From the NCBI GenBank assembly GCA_913051825.1, contig CAJXCR010000011.1, forward strand, positions 1 through 38,441: DNA of 38,441 nt, read 5' to 3'. The stretch comes from an uncultured Halieaceae bacterium. Its GTDB lineage: Bacteria; Pseudomonadota; Gammaproteobacteria; Pseudomonadales; Halieaceae. Position numbers and translations under genes: made by a program. Positions within the stretch are counted from its first letter, which is position 1, and the number at the start of each line of letters is the position of its first letter. The notes under the pieces are model-generated. The model ran no database searches, had not been told where the DNA came from, and worked only from the letters and a program-made list of their open reading frames with translations. This document shows positions 11,578-22,002 of the stretch, piece by piece.

Positions 11578-12780
11578 TTACCTTGTATGTTCCCATCTGT
11601 GAGCTGATTTAAACAACTGCGGTAGCTCACTATCTGGGGTTTCGAGTATTTTGTTTACCCATCTGTGAAAAGTTTGACATCCTTCTTCATTTCTACCAAA
11701 TATTACTTCATTGCGTAAGCCTGTTTTTAGAGCAGCTTGTTGTTTTAAGCCAGTTTTATAATCTTCTTCAGAAACGACTGTTTCCAGTAAATCAAACATA
11801 GTTTGAGCTTCGGTTGCTTCACTTTCTTCAAGGTCTCTTGAAATCATATAGGTTTGTATCGTTATAGATTCAGATACTTTAGATCCTGGAAATAATTGAG
11901 AAATCAGAACACCCCTGCATCCCGCGTCGAAGGAGGCAATAGACACATGAGGAAATATTGTCCAGACTCCCGAAGTCAAATTGTCGATATCGAAATCTTC
12001 TGGTGGCACATGCAGGGATTCCTTTGCAAGATCAGGATCTGGTGAGGTCACTCGAGTATGAGGACCCCAAGAATAAGCTAATGATTTGTATGGCATATCA
12101 GAACCAAAAGTCTTTTTGTGCAGTATTGGCAAATGATATAGATCAAGATACCCATCATATGCAATCTTCCAATTTGGTCCTACGATAGATCTACGACCAA
12201 ATATCTTCCAATTTCTGAAATTGAAGTGTTGCAAGAGATTATCGTAACCGCACAGATAGTCTGAGATACATAAATTAGAGTTTGGATCTGTATTAACCCA
12301 TATCAAGCCTGCGTTCTCATACACAGGAAGGCGTATAAGGCCATGTTGGGATTTATCTATCTCACCAAAAACATCACTGGCAAATACGTGGGCTAAAGAT
12401 CCGTCTAAGTCATACCCCCAAGCGTGAAAAGGACAAGTCAGTCTCTTAATTTTTCCGCATCCGGGATCTAAAATCTGAGCTCCGCGATGAGAGCAGCTAT
12501 TGAGCATCGCATGAAGTTTGAAATTTTCATCGCGTGTAATGATCATTGGGATGCCAGCAGCTTCTATTGAAAGATAGCTTCGCTCTTCTGGTAATTCACA
12601 CGACATTGCTACTAATAGTGGTAATCTATGAAATAGTTTGTTTTTCTCTATGATCCATCTTTTATTATCTGTGTAATCTGATGCTGGGATTTTCATTGTT
12701 CCAGTAGCAAGAGACACTGACTTAGCATTAGCATGTTTAATGTTATCCTTGGCAAGACTGACCAAAGTTTCTTTACTCAT
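11578..12780 (-). CDS. Rieske [2Fe-2S] aromatic ring-hydroxylating oxygenase, alpha-subunit family
   Basis: Rieske motif CSHRGAQ...CPFHAWGYDLDGSL and mononuclear-iron-type YDGYLDLYHLPILH segment; 400 aa. Confidence 0.9.
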   Translation of the reverse strand: MSKETLVSLAKDNIKHANAKSVSLATGTMKIPASDYTDNKRWIIEKNKLFHRLPLLVAMSCELPEERSYLSIEAAGIPMIITRDENFKLHAMLNSCSHRGAQILDPGCGKIKRLTCPFHAWGYDLDGSLAHVFASDVFGEIDKSQHGLIRLPVYENAGLIWVNTDPNSNLCISDYLCGYDNLLQHFNFRNWKIFGRRSIVGPNWKIAYDGYLDLYHLPILHKKTFGSDMPYKSLAYSWGPHTRVTSPDPDLAKESLHVPPEDFDIDNLTSGVWTIFPHVSIASFDAGCRGVLISQLFPGSKVSESITIQTYMISRDLEESEATEAQTMFDLLETVVSEEDYKTGLKQQAALKTGLRNEVIFGRNEEGCQTFHRWVNKILETPDSELPQLFKSAHRWEHTR

Positions 12781-12840
12781 GCTGAGAATACTCGAATTAT
12801 ATTTTTCTCTGATTTAATTGCTTTCTTAAATTGAAGCATT

Positions 12841-13332
12841 TCAAAAGAATCCATCGTGATCAAAAGAGTTTTCATCGTTATTATCCAGTTCATTAGCTTC
12901 TTGGCATGAATTAATTACTGGTAGGTAGCTAATATAAACTGCCATTAACTTAGTTTGTATAGCTATTTTATGTACAAAATCCCCATCTTTTTTTATAAGA
13001 AAAAGTCGTGATCCTAGTCTCACGAGGTCATTGGTCATTTCTCGCATGCATGGATGGAAAAGATGACTGGTAATGATATTTTTTAGGTAACCTTTTCTAT
13101 AAAAGAATATTTGGTCATCATCCTCAAAAAAAAACAAATCAACCTCTCCATCTTTGTTTAAGTCTTCAGCACACATCGTGTAAATCATAAAGCTATCGCA
13201 GTATAGCAACGAGAGCCGAGGCCGATTATTTTCAATATTTACGCCGGGTTTTGTTGAAGAGCATCCTAAACTGATAAGTGTTAGAAATGTCAGGATTAGA
13301 TAGCATACTTTTTTTAGATCTAAAAAGTTCAC
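12841..13332 (-). CDS. Predicted lipoprotein of unknown function (GTG start overlapping the uvrA stop)
   Basis: Signal peptide and lipobox [15 protein letters not shown] at 13332 overlaps uvrA TGA as GTGA; contains DLNKDGEVD (DxNxDGxxD). The listed ORF extends upstream to 13401, inside uvrA. Confidence 0.65.
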   Translation of the reverse strand: MNFLDLKKVCYLILTFLTLISLGCSSTKPGVNIENNRPRLSLLYCDSFMIYTMCAEDLNKDGEVDLFFFEDDDQIFFYRKGYLKNIITSHLFHPCMREMTNDLVRLGSRLFLIKKDGDFVHKIAIQTKLMAVYISYLPVINSCQEANELDNNDENSFDHDGFF

Positions 13333-16175
13333 GCTGCTTTTTCCTTCTTGGCGTCTTTGAGGATTTCTAAAAGAAATGTTCCCGTAAATGAAAGGTTGCA
13401 ATTTGCTATTTGCTCGGGGGTGCCTGAAGTAATTATTTCTCCGCCTCTAGCTCCGCCTTCAGGGCCTAGATCTACTAGCCAATCTGCGGTTTTTATAACA
13501 TCCAGATTATGCTCGATAATTACAATAGTATTCCCCTGATCTCGGAGCTTATGTAATACGCGAAGTAATTGTCTAATATCTTCGAAATGCAATCCGGTAG
13601 TTGGTTCATCAAGTATATATAGAGTTTTTCCCGTGCCTCTTTTGGATAATTCTCGAGAGAGTTTTATACGTTGAGCTTCGCCGCCAGACAAAGTTGTAGA
13701 AGCTTGACCAAGTTTTATATAAGTTAGACCGACATCAATAAGAGTTTGTAGTTTTTTCGCTATTGCTGGAACTGCCGAAAAAAAGTCTAGCGAATCCTCA
13801 ACTGTCATATCCAAAACTTCAAAAATATTCTTTCCTTTAAATTTTATATCTAAAGTTTCACGGTTATATCTTTTCCCTTTACAAACATCACAAGGCACAT
13901 ATATATCTGGAAGGAAATGCATCTCAACTTTGGTTACTCCATCACCTTGGCATGCTTCGCAACGTCCACCACGAACATTAAAACTAAATCTGCCAGGCTT
14001 GTATCCTCGGGAGCGAGATTCTTGAGTATTTGCGAATAACTCTCGTATTGGTGAAAAAATACCTGTGTAGGTTGCTGGATTCGATCGTGGTGTTCTTCCG
14101 ATGGGGCTTTGATTAATGTCAATGCATTTGTCTATTAGGGTTAAACCAGTTACTGATTGATGTTCGGCTACTGCCAAAGAGGAATTTCGATTGAATTGAT
14201 TTGCGGCAAGCGGGAAAAGAGTATTGTTAATCAAGGTCGATTTTCCTGAACCAGAGACTCCGGTAATGCAAGTTAATAGACCTAATGGTAAAATGAAGTT
14301 AATATTTTTTAGATTATTCCCTCTTGCTCCTTGTATTACTATTTCGTATCCAGGTGATGGCATATTTCTTGATTCGGGAATTTCTATTTTTCGTTTTCCA
14401 GAAAGATAAGCTCCGGTAATAGAGTCTTTTTGATTAACGATATCCTTTAATGAGCCTTGAGCAATTATATTTCCGCCATGAACTCCTGCTCCCGGTCCGA
14501 TATCAATTATGTAATCAGCCAGACGGATAGCTTCCTCATCATGCTCAACTACAATAACTGAGTTTCCGATGTCACGAAGGTGTGTCAAGCTGCTGAGAAG
14601 TCGCGCGTTATCTCTTTGGTGAAGGCCAATTGACGGTTCGTCAAGTATATACATTACTCCCACTAATCCAGCGCCAATTTGTGATGCCAATCTAATTCGC
14701 TGAGCTTCTCCACCGGAGAGAGTGTCAGCACTTCGGTCTAGCGTAAGGTAATCTAATCCTACATCTTCGAGGAATTTATATCTCGCAACTAGTTCTTTTA
14801 AGATGCTTTCTGCAATTTCACCTTTGCGTCCTTCTAATTTTAATGATTTAAAATAACTATGGGATAATCCGATCGACATTCTCGTAACATCTGGAAGTGA
14901 TTTTTCATCGATTAGTACATGTCTCGCTGATTCCGTGAGTCGTGTCCCGTCACAACTAGAGCATTTACTAATTGAGAGAAATTTAGCTAGTTCTTCACGA
15001 ACGGAATTAGATTCAGTTTCGCGGTAGCGTCTTTCCATATTTGGAATGATTCCTTCGAAGGGATGATGTCGTTTAAAAACCGTTCCTTTGTCGCTTATAT
15101 AATTAAACTCTATTTCTTCTGCTCCGCTACCAAAAAGAATTATGTCTTTGCATCTTTTCTCTAGCATTTTATATGGTTTATCTATGTCGAAATCGTAGTG
15201 TGATGCTAGAGATTTAAGCATGTGAAAGTAATAAAGGTTTCGCCGGTCCCAGCCACGAATAGCGCCTGTACTTAAACTACTATCAGAATCTGTAATTATT
15301 AAGCTAGTGTCAAAATATTGCTTTATGCCCAAACCATCGCAAGATGGACATGCTCCGCTGGGGCTGTTGAATGAAAAAAGGCGCGGTTCAAGTTCTTCAA
15401 TGCTGTGTCCGCAATCTAAGCAGGAAAAACGGGCGGAAAAACTAAGTTTGACGTCTTCGTTATCCATCGATACCACTGTTGCACGCCCGTCGGACAATTC
15501 TAAAGCAGTTTCAAATGATTCTGCCAAGCGTTGCTTTAGATCATTCCTGACTTTGAATCGATCCACTACAGCTTCAATGCGATGTTTTTTGTTTTTGTTT
15601 AGCTCTGGAATGTGATCGAGTTCAAATATACTTCCATCGATTCGCACTCTAATAAATCCGGCAGCACGTAAACTTTCGAAGATTGGTAAATGTTCTCCTT
15701 TTTTATCTCTTACGAGAGGAGAAAGTAGCATTAGACGAGAACCTTCCGGAAGAGATAAAACTGAGTCGACCATTTGGCTAATTGTCTTAGCTTCGAGCTT
15801 GCCACCATGCTCTGGACATATGGGATCTCCAATTCTTGAGAAAAGGAGTCGCAAATAATCATAAATTTCTGTTATTGTTCCTACGGTTGATCGCGGGTTA
15901 TGAGAAGTCGATTTTTGCTCTATTGATATTGCAGGAGAAAGGCCTTCAATCCGATCAATATCAGGTTTTTCCATCATTGATAGAAATTGGCGGGCATAGG
16001 TGGATAAGGATTCTACATAACGTCTTTGTCCTTCAGCATATAGAGTATCGAAGGCTAAAGAAGACTTTCCGGATCCAGATATACCGGTAATTAAAACCAG
16101 CTTATCCCTTGGAATGTCTAGATCAATGCCCTTCAAATTGTGGGTCCTTGCACCCCTAATTATAATAGAATCCAT
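13329..16175 (-). CDS. uvrA: Excinuclease ABC subunit A
   Basis: [58 protein letters not shown]; two Walker A and two LSGGEAQRI signatures; zinc-type CxxC motifs. Confidence 0.98.
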   Translation of the reverse strand: MDSIIIRGARTHNLKGIDLDIPRDKLVLITGISGSGKSSLAFDTLYAEGQRRYVESLSTYARQFLSMMEKPDIDRIEGLSPAISIEQKSTSHNPRSTVGTITEIYDYLRLLFSRIGDPICPEHGGKLEAKTISQMVDSVLSLPEGSRLMLLSPLVRDKKGEHLPIFESLRAAGFIRVRIDGSIFELDHIPELNKNKKHRIEAVVDRFKVRNDLKQRLAESFETALELSDGRATVVSMDNEDVKLSFSARFSCLDCGHSIEELEPRLFSFNSPSGACPSCDGLGIKQYFDTSLIITDSDSSLSTGAIRGWDRRNLYYFHMLKSLASHYDFDIDKPYKMLEKRCKDIILFGSGAEEIEFNYISDKGTVFKRHHPFEGIIPNMERRYRETESNSVREELAKFLSISKCSSCDGTRLTESARHVLIDEKSLPDVTRMSIGLSHSYFKSLKLEGRKGEIAESILKELVARYKFLEDVGLDYLTLDRSADTLSGGEAQRIRLASQIGAGLVGVMYILDEPSIGLHQRDNARLLSSLTHLRDIGNSVIVVEHDEEAIRLADYIIDIGPGAGVHGGNIIAQGSLKDIVNQKDSITGAYLSGKRKIEIPESRNMPSPGYEIVIQGARGNNLKNINFILPLGLLTCITGVSGSGKSTLINNTLFPLAANQFNRNSSLAVAEHQSVTGLTLIDKCIDINQSPIGRTPRSNPATYTGIFSPIRELFANTQESRSRGYKPGRFSFNVRGGRCEACQGDGVTKVEMHFLPDIYVPCDVCKGKRYNRETLDIKFKGKNIFEVLDMTVEDSLDFFSAVPAIAKKLQTLIDVGLTYIKLGQASTTLSGGEAQRIKLSRELSKRGTGKTLYILDEPTTGLHFEDIRQLLRVLHKLRDQGNTIVIIEHNLDVIKTADWLVDLGPEGGARGGEIITSGTPEQIANCNLSFTGTFLLEILKDAKKEKAA

Positions 16176-16311
16176 GATAATCCGTATTTTCAATTAACAT
16201 GCCAGTATAATCTTCAATGCTGACTTAAGGCAAAAATTGATGCAAAATGCTACTTTACCCAAAGCAGTTTTTTAAAAAAAGTCTGCGTTTTCTTTAACAC
16301 GTTATTTCCCT

Positions 16312-17481
16312 ATGAATTTTTCTGAACGACGTCTAATTTTTATCGTTTCAATCCTTTATCTGGTTCGTATGCTGGGACTTTTCATGGTATTTCCCATCCT
16401 GGGGCCTTACGCTGCGGAAATAGAGGGATCCAGTCCCGTTCTCATAGGAGTAGCTTTGGGAGCGTATGGAGTTACACAAGCCATTCTTCAGATCCCAATG
16501 AGCTGGTTATCTGATGTTTTTGGTCGAAAATCAATCATAATAATGGGCTTGGTTATATTTTGTCTAGGTAGTCTTGTAGCAGGTTTGGCAAATAATATTT
16601 CCACGATGATAATTGGTCGTCTTCTCCAAGGTGGTGGAGCGATAGCTGGGTCGGTTATGGCCCTAATTATTGACAATACCCGCGAAAGTCAGCGCGCAAA
16701 ATCGATGGCCATCGTCGGTGCTAGCATAGGTATATCTTTTTCTTTAGCTATGGTTTTGGGGCCAGTGGTAGCAGCATTTCTTGGGATTTCTGGGGTGTTT
16801 TATTTGACCGCCTCGCTTTCTATCTTAGGAATTATTTTGGTGAGTTATGGAATTCCAAGTCAATCGATAACAACTCCAAACCACGATATATCTGCGATGT
16901 GGAATATAGATACGGTATTTCGAGTATGCAAAGATTTAAAGCTTCAATCTCTCTATTTTGGGATTTTTTGCCTTCACTTTATTCTCACAACTAGTTTTTC
17001 GTTTGTGCCTCATTCACTGCAAGTTCTATTTAATATACCTAGAGATATTCATTGGTATATATATCTTCCGGTAGTCTTAGGGTCATTATTAGGAGTGCTT
17101 TTTATACTTAATTTTTTCGAGAAAAATAATCGTTGGAGAGGGTCCTTTGTCTTTTTTATTCTAATTTTAAGCTTATCAGTACTTGGACTTTTGTTTATCA
17201 AGAACTTTTTCATTTATGCCTGTTTCTTACTTATTTTCTTTGTTACTTTTAATTACTTTGAAGCAACTTTGCCGGCCTTGGTTGGCTCTCAGGTTTTGGA
17301 AAGGAACCGTGGCTTAGCATTAGGTTTGTTTTCAACCAGCCAGTTTTTGGGTGCGGCTTGCGGTGGATTATTTGGAGGATGGCTTTTTCAATTTGATAGT
17401 GTAGCGTGGATATTTTGTTTAATCCCAATGATATTTTGGCTTTTTTTTGAATTGCATCTTAGTTTTGTTGAGAGCGATTAA
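16312..17481 (+). CDS. MFS transporter, YajR-like
   Basis: 12-TM-like; FPILGPYAAEIEGSSPVLIGVALGAYGVTQAILQIPMSWLSDVFGRK; between uvrA and ssb as in many gammaproteobacteria. Confidence 0.88.
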   Translation: MNFSERRLIFIVSILYLVRMLGLFMVFPILGPYAAEIEGSSPVLIGVALGAYGVTQAILQIPMSWLSDVFGRKSIIIMGLVIFCLGSLVAGLANNISTMIIGRLLQGGGAIAGSVMALIIDNTRESQRAKSMAIVGASIGISFSLAMVLGPVVAAFLGISGVFYLTASLSILGIILVSYGIPSQSITTPNHDISAMWNIDTVFRVCKDLKLQSLYFGIFCLHFILTTSFSFVPHSLQVLFNIPRDIHWYIYLPVVLGSLLGVLFILNFFEKNNRWRGSFVFFILILSLSVLGLLFIKNFFIYACFLLIFFVTFNYFEATLPALVGSQVLERNRGLALGLFSTSQFLGAACGGLFGGWLFQFDSVAWIFCLIPMIFWLFFELHLSFVESD

Positions 17482-17517
17482 CATCTTTTAGTTTGTGGGT
17501 CATGTAGAAATACTGTT

Positions 17518-17572
17518 CCAGCTAAGTAATAAAAGAAGAATAACTAGAGAGCGTGTTTTATTACTTAGCTGG
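17518..17572. repeat. Perfect 17-bp inverted repeat (CCAGCTAAGTAATAAAA / TTTTATTACTTAGCTGG) with a 21-nt spacer
   Basis: Left arm 17518-17534 and right arm 17556-17572 are exact reverse complements; between the MFS stop and ssb. Confidence 0.9.
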
Positions 17573-17603
17573 TGCAATTCCAATTAGGGATTGCTATAGT
17601 CGT

Positions 17604-17631
17604 TTGCAAATTAATTGCCGTAAAGCATAAA
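17604..17631 (+). promoter_or_regulatory. Candidate sigma70-type promoter for ssb (TTGCAA-16-CATAAA)
   Basis: Hexamers 17604-17609 and 17626-17631 just upstream of the ssb start; visual match only. Confidence 0.35.
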
Positions 17632-17648
17632 TATTTAGAGGATTGAAC

Positions 17649-18110
17649 ATGGCTGCAAGAGGCATAAATAAGGTGATTTTAGTAGGGAATTTGGGTAATG
17701 ATCCTGAAACAAGGTATTTACCAAGCGGAGGAGCGGTCACAAATATCAGCGTTGCTACTTCCGATTCCTGGAAGGATAAGCAAACAGGACAGCTTCAGGA
17801 GCGTACAGAATGGCATCGTATAGTCTTCTTTAACCGTTTAGCTGAGATCGCCGCGGAATATCTAAAAAAAGGCTCTAAAGTTTATCTAGAAGGATCCTTA
17901 AGAACTAGAAAATGGCAGGATAAATCAGGGCAAGACCGTTACACCACGGAGATCGTTGCTGGGGAAATGCAGATGCTGGATAGCCGTAGCGCTGGTCCTG
18001 ATGCCGGTGGTTTTGAGCAGGTTCGACATGAGCCAGCTGAAAAAAATCCTTCGCCTTTGGAGAATGTAAATTTGACAGACAATATATCAGATGACGATAT
18101 ACCTTTTTAA
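17649..18110 (+). CDS. ssb: Single-stranded DNA-binding protein
   Basis: [47 protein letters not shown]; acidic DDDIPF tail. Confidence 0.97.
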   Translation: MAARGINKVILVGNLGNDPETRYLPSGGAVTNISVATSDSWKDKQTGQLQERTEWHRIVFFNRLAEIAAEYLKKGSKVYLEGSLRTRKWQDKSGQDRYTTEIVAGEMQMLDSRSAGPDAGGFEQVRHEPAEKNPSPLENVNLTDNISDDDIPF

Positions 18111-18149
18111 ATTTGAGGGGAATAGATAAAAAAGTGGAGGTTTAATTCT

Positions 18150-19004
18150 TTGCGAGTAGTTGTGATCGGAGAGAATACTTGTCTAGGCGCAGGTCTTAAA
18201 GTTCATCTGTTAAGGTGGGGTAGACACCAAATTGAAACCATTCGGACAACAAAAGATCGATGGAAGAGTGAACGTAAATTTAGGAAAGATTTACGTAAGG
18301 TCTCACCAGATATTCTTGTTGATTTAAGATTTTCAAACTGTTTGGGAGATAGAGTTTTTCAAAAAAATGAAGATATGGAAAACACTGAATGGATTGCTAA
18401 GACTTGTTCAAAAGAAGAGATTCATATGCTTTGTGTTTCTAATCCAATGGTGTTTTCAGGTAAAAAAGATAAGCCATACCAAGAATCTGATCCACCTGAT
18501 GCCGCAAAAGAAAGGGGGCTTTTTTTTCTAAGTAATGAGGATAAAATTCGCGAGATCTGCGAAAAGCATATTATCCTGAGACTGGGCCCTATATTTGCTG
18601 CATATGGATCAAATATTTTAACTGATCTGATTGGAAATCTAGAAGAGAAAAAAGAGGTAAAAAGGTCTAATCAAAAGATAGAATGTCCATTACATGCGTC
18701 TGATGGAGCAAGGGTTATCTCAGGAATTATCGATCAAATTAGCGCTAGTGCAAATCAGGTGGGAATTTATCACTATTGTGGATCTGAAGCTGTTTCTGGT
18801 TTTGACTTTTCTGAGGCTGTTCTTTCTTCATTGCTCAAATTTAAGTTTATTAAGTCAGACATAACTTTAAGCCCTGCTGAAGATAATGAAGCGCTAAATT
18901 TTAGGTTGGATTGTGGAAAAATTCATAATAGTTTTGGTATCCGACAAATGCCATGGAAGCAATCATTATCTGAGGCAGTAAAAAACTATTATTCGGAGAG
19001 ATGA
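18150..19004 (+). CDS. RmlD/NAD-dependent epimerase-like protein with degenerate motifs (TTG start)
   Basis: Segment SNPMVFSGKKDKPYQESDPPD aligns with the RmlD STDYVFDG...PYxExD region; GGAGG upstream of the TTG start; ATGA overlap with moaB. Confidence 0.7.
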   Translation: MRVVVIGENTCLGAGLKVHLLRWGRHQIETIRTTKDRWKSERKFRKDLRKVSPDILVDLRFSNCLGDRVFQKNEDMENTEWIAKTCSKEEIHMLCVSNPMVFSGKKDKPYQESDPPDAAKERGLFFLSNEDKIREICEKHIILRLGPIFAAYGSNILTDLIGNLEEKKEVKRSNQKIECPLHASDGARVISGIIDQISASANQVGIYHYCGSEAVSGFDFSEAVLSSLLKFKFIKSDITLSPAEDNEALNFRLDCGKIHNSFGIRQMPWKQSLSEAVKNYYSER

Positions 19005-19537
19005 CTTTTTCGATGTCTATGCTGAAAGATAATGGCCTTTGCGATTCATTGGTTATAAATGTTCTCACTGTTTCTGATACTAGAACTTTCCAAAACGACA
19101 CTTCAGGAAATTACTTGTGCGAAGCGATTCAAGATGCCGGCCACAAAATTGGTGAAAGAATTATCGTGTTAGATAATATCTATCAAATTCGAGCGGTACT
19201 ATCTAATTGGATCGCTGATAAAGATATAAGTGCAATATTACTCACAGGAGGTACCGGCTTTTCTGGGCGAGATTCGACACCAGAAGCGGTAAAACCACTT
19301 TTTGATAAAAATATTGATGGTTTTGGAGAAATTTTTCGTTATTTATCTCATGGTGAAATAGGCTCCTCTACCATCCAATCACGTGCTTTAGCGGGGGTAG
19401 CGAATAATACGACTATTTTCTGCATTCCTGGATCTACTGGGGCATGTAAATTGGCATGGAATGAACTTATAAAAGAGCAGTTGGATTCAAGTCATCAGCC
19501 TTGTAATTTTGTTGGAGCATTTCGATCTAAGGACTGA
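19001..19537 (+). CDS. moaB: Molybdenum cofactor biosynthesis protein B
   Basis: VLTVSDTRTFQNDTSGNYL; LLTGGTGFSGRDSTPEAV; upstream of moeA. Confidence 0.93.
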   Translation: MTFSMSMLKDNGLCDSLVINVLTVSDTRTFQNDTSGNYLCEAIQDAGHKIGERIIVLDNIYQIRAVLSNWIADKDISAILLTGGTGFSGRDSTPEAVKPLFDKNIDGFGEIFRYLSHGEIGSSTIQSRALAGVANNTTIFCIPGSTGACKLAWNELIKEQLDSSHQPCNFVGAFRSKD

Positions 19538-19539
19538 CT

Positions 19540-20754
19540 ATGGGATCGTCTTACCTCTCTATTAATGAAGCGCGACATTTGCTTCTGGAGAAAGCAGTTC
19601 CGATTAGAGAAATTGAAACTAAAAATCTTCTTGAGGCAAATAATTGTGTTTTGGCAGAGAGCGTCTTTTCATCGATAGACGTTCCTTTAGTAACCAACAG
19701 TGCGATGGACGGATATGCTGTTGAAGCTTCATCTTCTATTGGAAAGACCCTAGAGCTGAGTAACAGAATTCCAGCAGGGGCTTCACCTTCAGTACTTAAA
19801 GAAGGAACCGCAGCGAGGATTTTCACTGGAGCCCCATTGCCCATTGGTGCAGATTCGGTGGTAGTGCAGGAGGAAATATTCGAGGCCAAAGGATCTGTTT
19901 TTATGCCAAGTGCCATTAGTGTCGGTCAGAATGTGAGACAAGCAGGTGAAGACATAGCAGCAGGAGAAGAAGTACTTTCGTCTGGACATCGTCTCCGGGC
20001 ACAAGATTTAGGTCTGTTGGCGTCGGTCGGAATTTCCTCGGTAATGGTAAAGCGATCTCTAAAAGTCGCGGTTTTTAGTACTGGTAATGAATTAGTAGAG
20101 CCTGGATCGCGATCTATAAACCTCGGAGAGTTATATAGTTCAAATCAAGTCACATTGTTATCTCTTTTAAAAAATTGGGGAATGGATGTTATTGATTTTG
20201 GAATAATTCCTGATGATCCAAGTAGGATATCTAAAGTATTGTCCGAAGCATCTGATGTGGCCGACTGCGTAATAACCACTGGAGGGGTATCAGTTGGTGA
20301 AGAAGATCATGTTAAGACTCAAATTAAAAATTTAGGAGAATTAATTTTCTGGAAGTTAAATATTAAGCCTGGTAAGCCAATGGCTTTGGGGATGATAGGT
20401 GCTACCCCTATTTTAGGCTTGCCAGGAAACCCTGTTTCTGCATTTGTAGTTTTTTTGTTAGTGGCGAAACCATTTATTTATGCTATGCAAGGAGATAATT
20501 TTAAGCAACTTGTATACATTCCTGTTAATGCAAAATTCGACCTTAAAGAACTCTCAGATAGACAGCAGTACTTGAGAGTACGAATTTCACAATGTAGTTT
20601 CGGACTCACCGCGGAACTTTATCCTAATCAAGGTTCTGGGGTATTTAATTCTATCTGCAAATCTGATGCGCTAGCTGAGTTGCCGCCAAATACTTCTGTT
20701 ACAAATGGTCAGTTAATTAAGGTGTTGATGTTCGATTCCCTTATTGGCCCATAA
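19540..20754 (+). CDS. moeA: Molybdopterin molybdenumtransferase
   Basis: NSAMDGYAV; IFTGAPLPIGADSVV; STGNELVEPG; TTGGVSVGEEDHVK; LGLPGNPVSAFV. Confidence 0.95.
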   Translation: MGSSYLSINEARHLLLEKAVPIREIETKNLLEANNCVLAESVFSSIDVPLVTNSAMDGYAVEASSSIGKTLELSNRIPAGASPSVLKEGTAARIFTGAPLPIGADSVVVQEEIFEAKGSVFMPSAISVGQNVRQAGEDIAAGEEVLSSGHRLRAQDLGLLASVGISSVMVKRSLKVAVFSTGNELVEPGSRSINLGELYSSNQVTLLSLLKNWGMDVIDFGIIPDDPSRISKVLSEASDVADCVITTGGVSVGEEDHVKTQIKNLGELIFWKLNIKPGKPMALGMIGATPILGLPGNPVSAFVVFLLVAKPFIYAMQGDNFKQLVYIPVNAKFDLKELSDRQQYLRVRISQCSFGLTAELYPNQGSGVFNSICKSDALAELPPNTSVTNGQLIKVLMFDSLIGP

Positions 20755-20773
20755 AATCAGCTATATGCTATAT

Positions 20774-22000
20774 TTAAAGAGTTAATTTTCTGAACACTAA
20801 GGATGCGTTTGTTCCACCAAATCCAAAGCTATTCGACATGATCTGATTTAGGTCTACGTTTTCTAGGCGTTTTAATGCTATTGGAAGTCCCTCTGCTTCC
20901 GGATCTAGATTTTTTATATTAGCTGAAGCCGAGATAAAATTATCTCGTTGCATTATCAGAGAGTATATAGCCTCTTGTACCCCGGCCGCACCCAATGAGT
21001 GGCCCGACAATGATTTGGTAGACCCAATTATAGGTATGTTTTCCATATCAGAATATGCATCTTTAACGGCTTTAAGTTCTTGTATGTCACCAGCTGGAGT
21101 GCTTGTTCCATGAGCATTTATGTAGTTTATTTCTCCCTCAATATTTCGAAGTGCTTCTTTCATACACCTTGCTGCGCCTTCTCCAGAGGGGGCTACCATA
21201 TCATGACCGTCTGAAGTCGCGCCGTACCCAACAATCTCACTGTAGATTTTTGCTCCTCTTGCTTTAGCATGCTCGAGCTCTTCTAGTACCAAAATCCCTC
21301 CGCCTCCAGCAATTACAAATCCGTCACGTTCTACATCGTATGCTCTGGAGGCTGCAGAAGGAGTGTCATTATATTTCGTAGATAATGCACCCATAGCATC
21401 GAAAAGACAGCTGAGTGTCCAATGAAGTTCTTCACCGCCTCCCGCGAATACTATGTCTTGCTTTCCTAATTGGATCTGTTCCATTGCATTCCCTATGCAA
21501 TGAGCGCTAGTGGAGCAGGCCGATGATATAGAATAATTAATTCCTTTTATTTTGAAAGGAGTTGCCAGGCAAGCAGAGACTGTGCTGCCCATTGTCTGAG
21601 TAACTCGATATGGACCTATTCGACGCAAACCGCGGTCGCGAAGAATATCTGCGGCTTCGGTCTGGCTAGCAGATGAAGCTCCTCCAGATCCAGCAATTAT
21701 TCCTGTTTTTGGATTGGATATATCATGCTCCTCAAGCCCCGAATCTTCTATTGCCTGCAACATAGATATATAGGCATAGCTTGCTGCGTCACCCATAAAG
21801 CGACGCTGTTTTCTATCTATAAATTCATCAACAGAAATCTTGGGTGCGCCAGCGATTTGTGAACGCATTCCCATCTCAATTTGTTCTTCTCGAGTCTCAA
21901 TACCAGAAGATCCCTCGAAAAGTGAAGATGCTACTTCTTCAATAGAGTTTCCCAAACAAGAAACAATTCCCATCCCTGTTATCACAACTCTCCGAGACAT
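20774..22000 (-). CDS. fabB: 3-oxoacyl-[acyl-carrier-protein] synthase I
   Basis: [54 protein letters not shown]; paired with fabA. Confidence 0.95.
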   Translation of the reverse strand: MSRRVVITGMGIVSCLGNSIEEVASSLFEGSSGIETREEQIEMGMRSQIAGAPKISVDEFIDRKQRRFMGDAASYAYISMLQAIEDSGLEEHDISNPKTGIIAGSGGASSASQTEAADILRDRGLRRIGPYRVTQTMGSTVSACLATPFKIKGINYSISSACSTSAHCIGNAMEQIQLGKQDIVFAGGGEELHWTLSCLFDAMGALSTKYNDTPSAASRAYDVERDGFVIAGGGGILVLEELEHAKARGAKIYSEIVGYGATSDGHDMVAPSGEGAARCMKEALRNIEGEINYINAHGTSTPAGDIQELKAVKDAYSDMENIPIIGSTKSLSGHSLGAAGVQEAIYSLIMQRDNFISASANIKNLDPEAEGLPIALKRLENVDLNQIMSNSFGFGGTNASLVFRKLTL

Positions 22001-22002
22001 GT

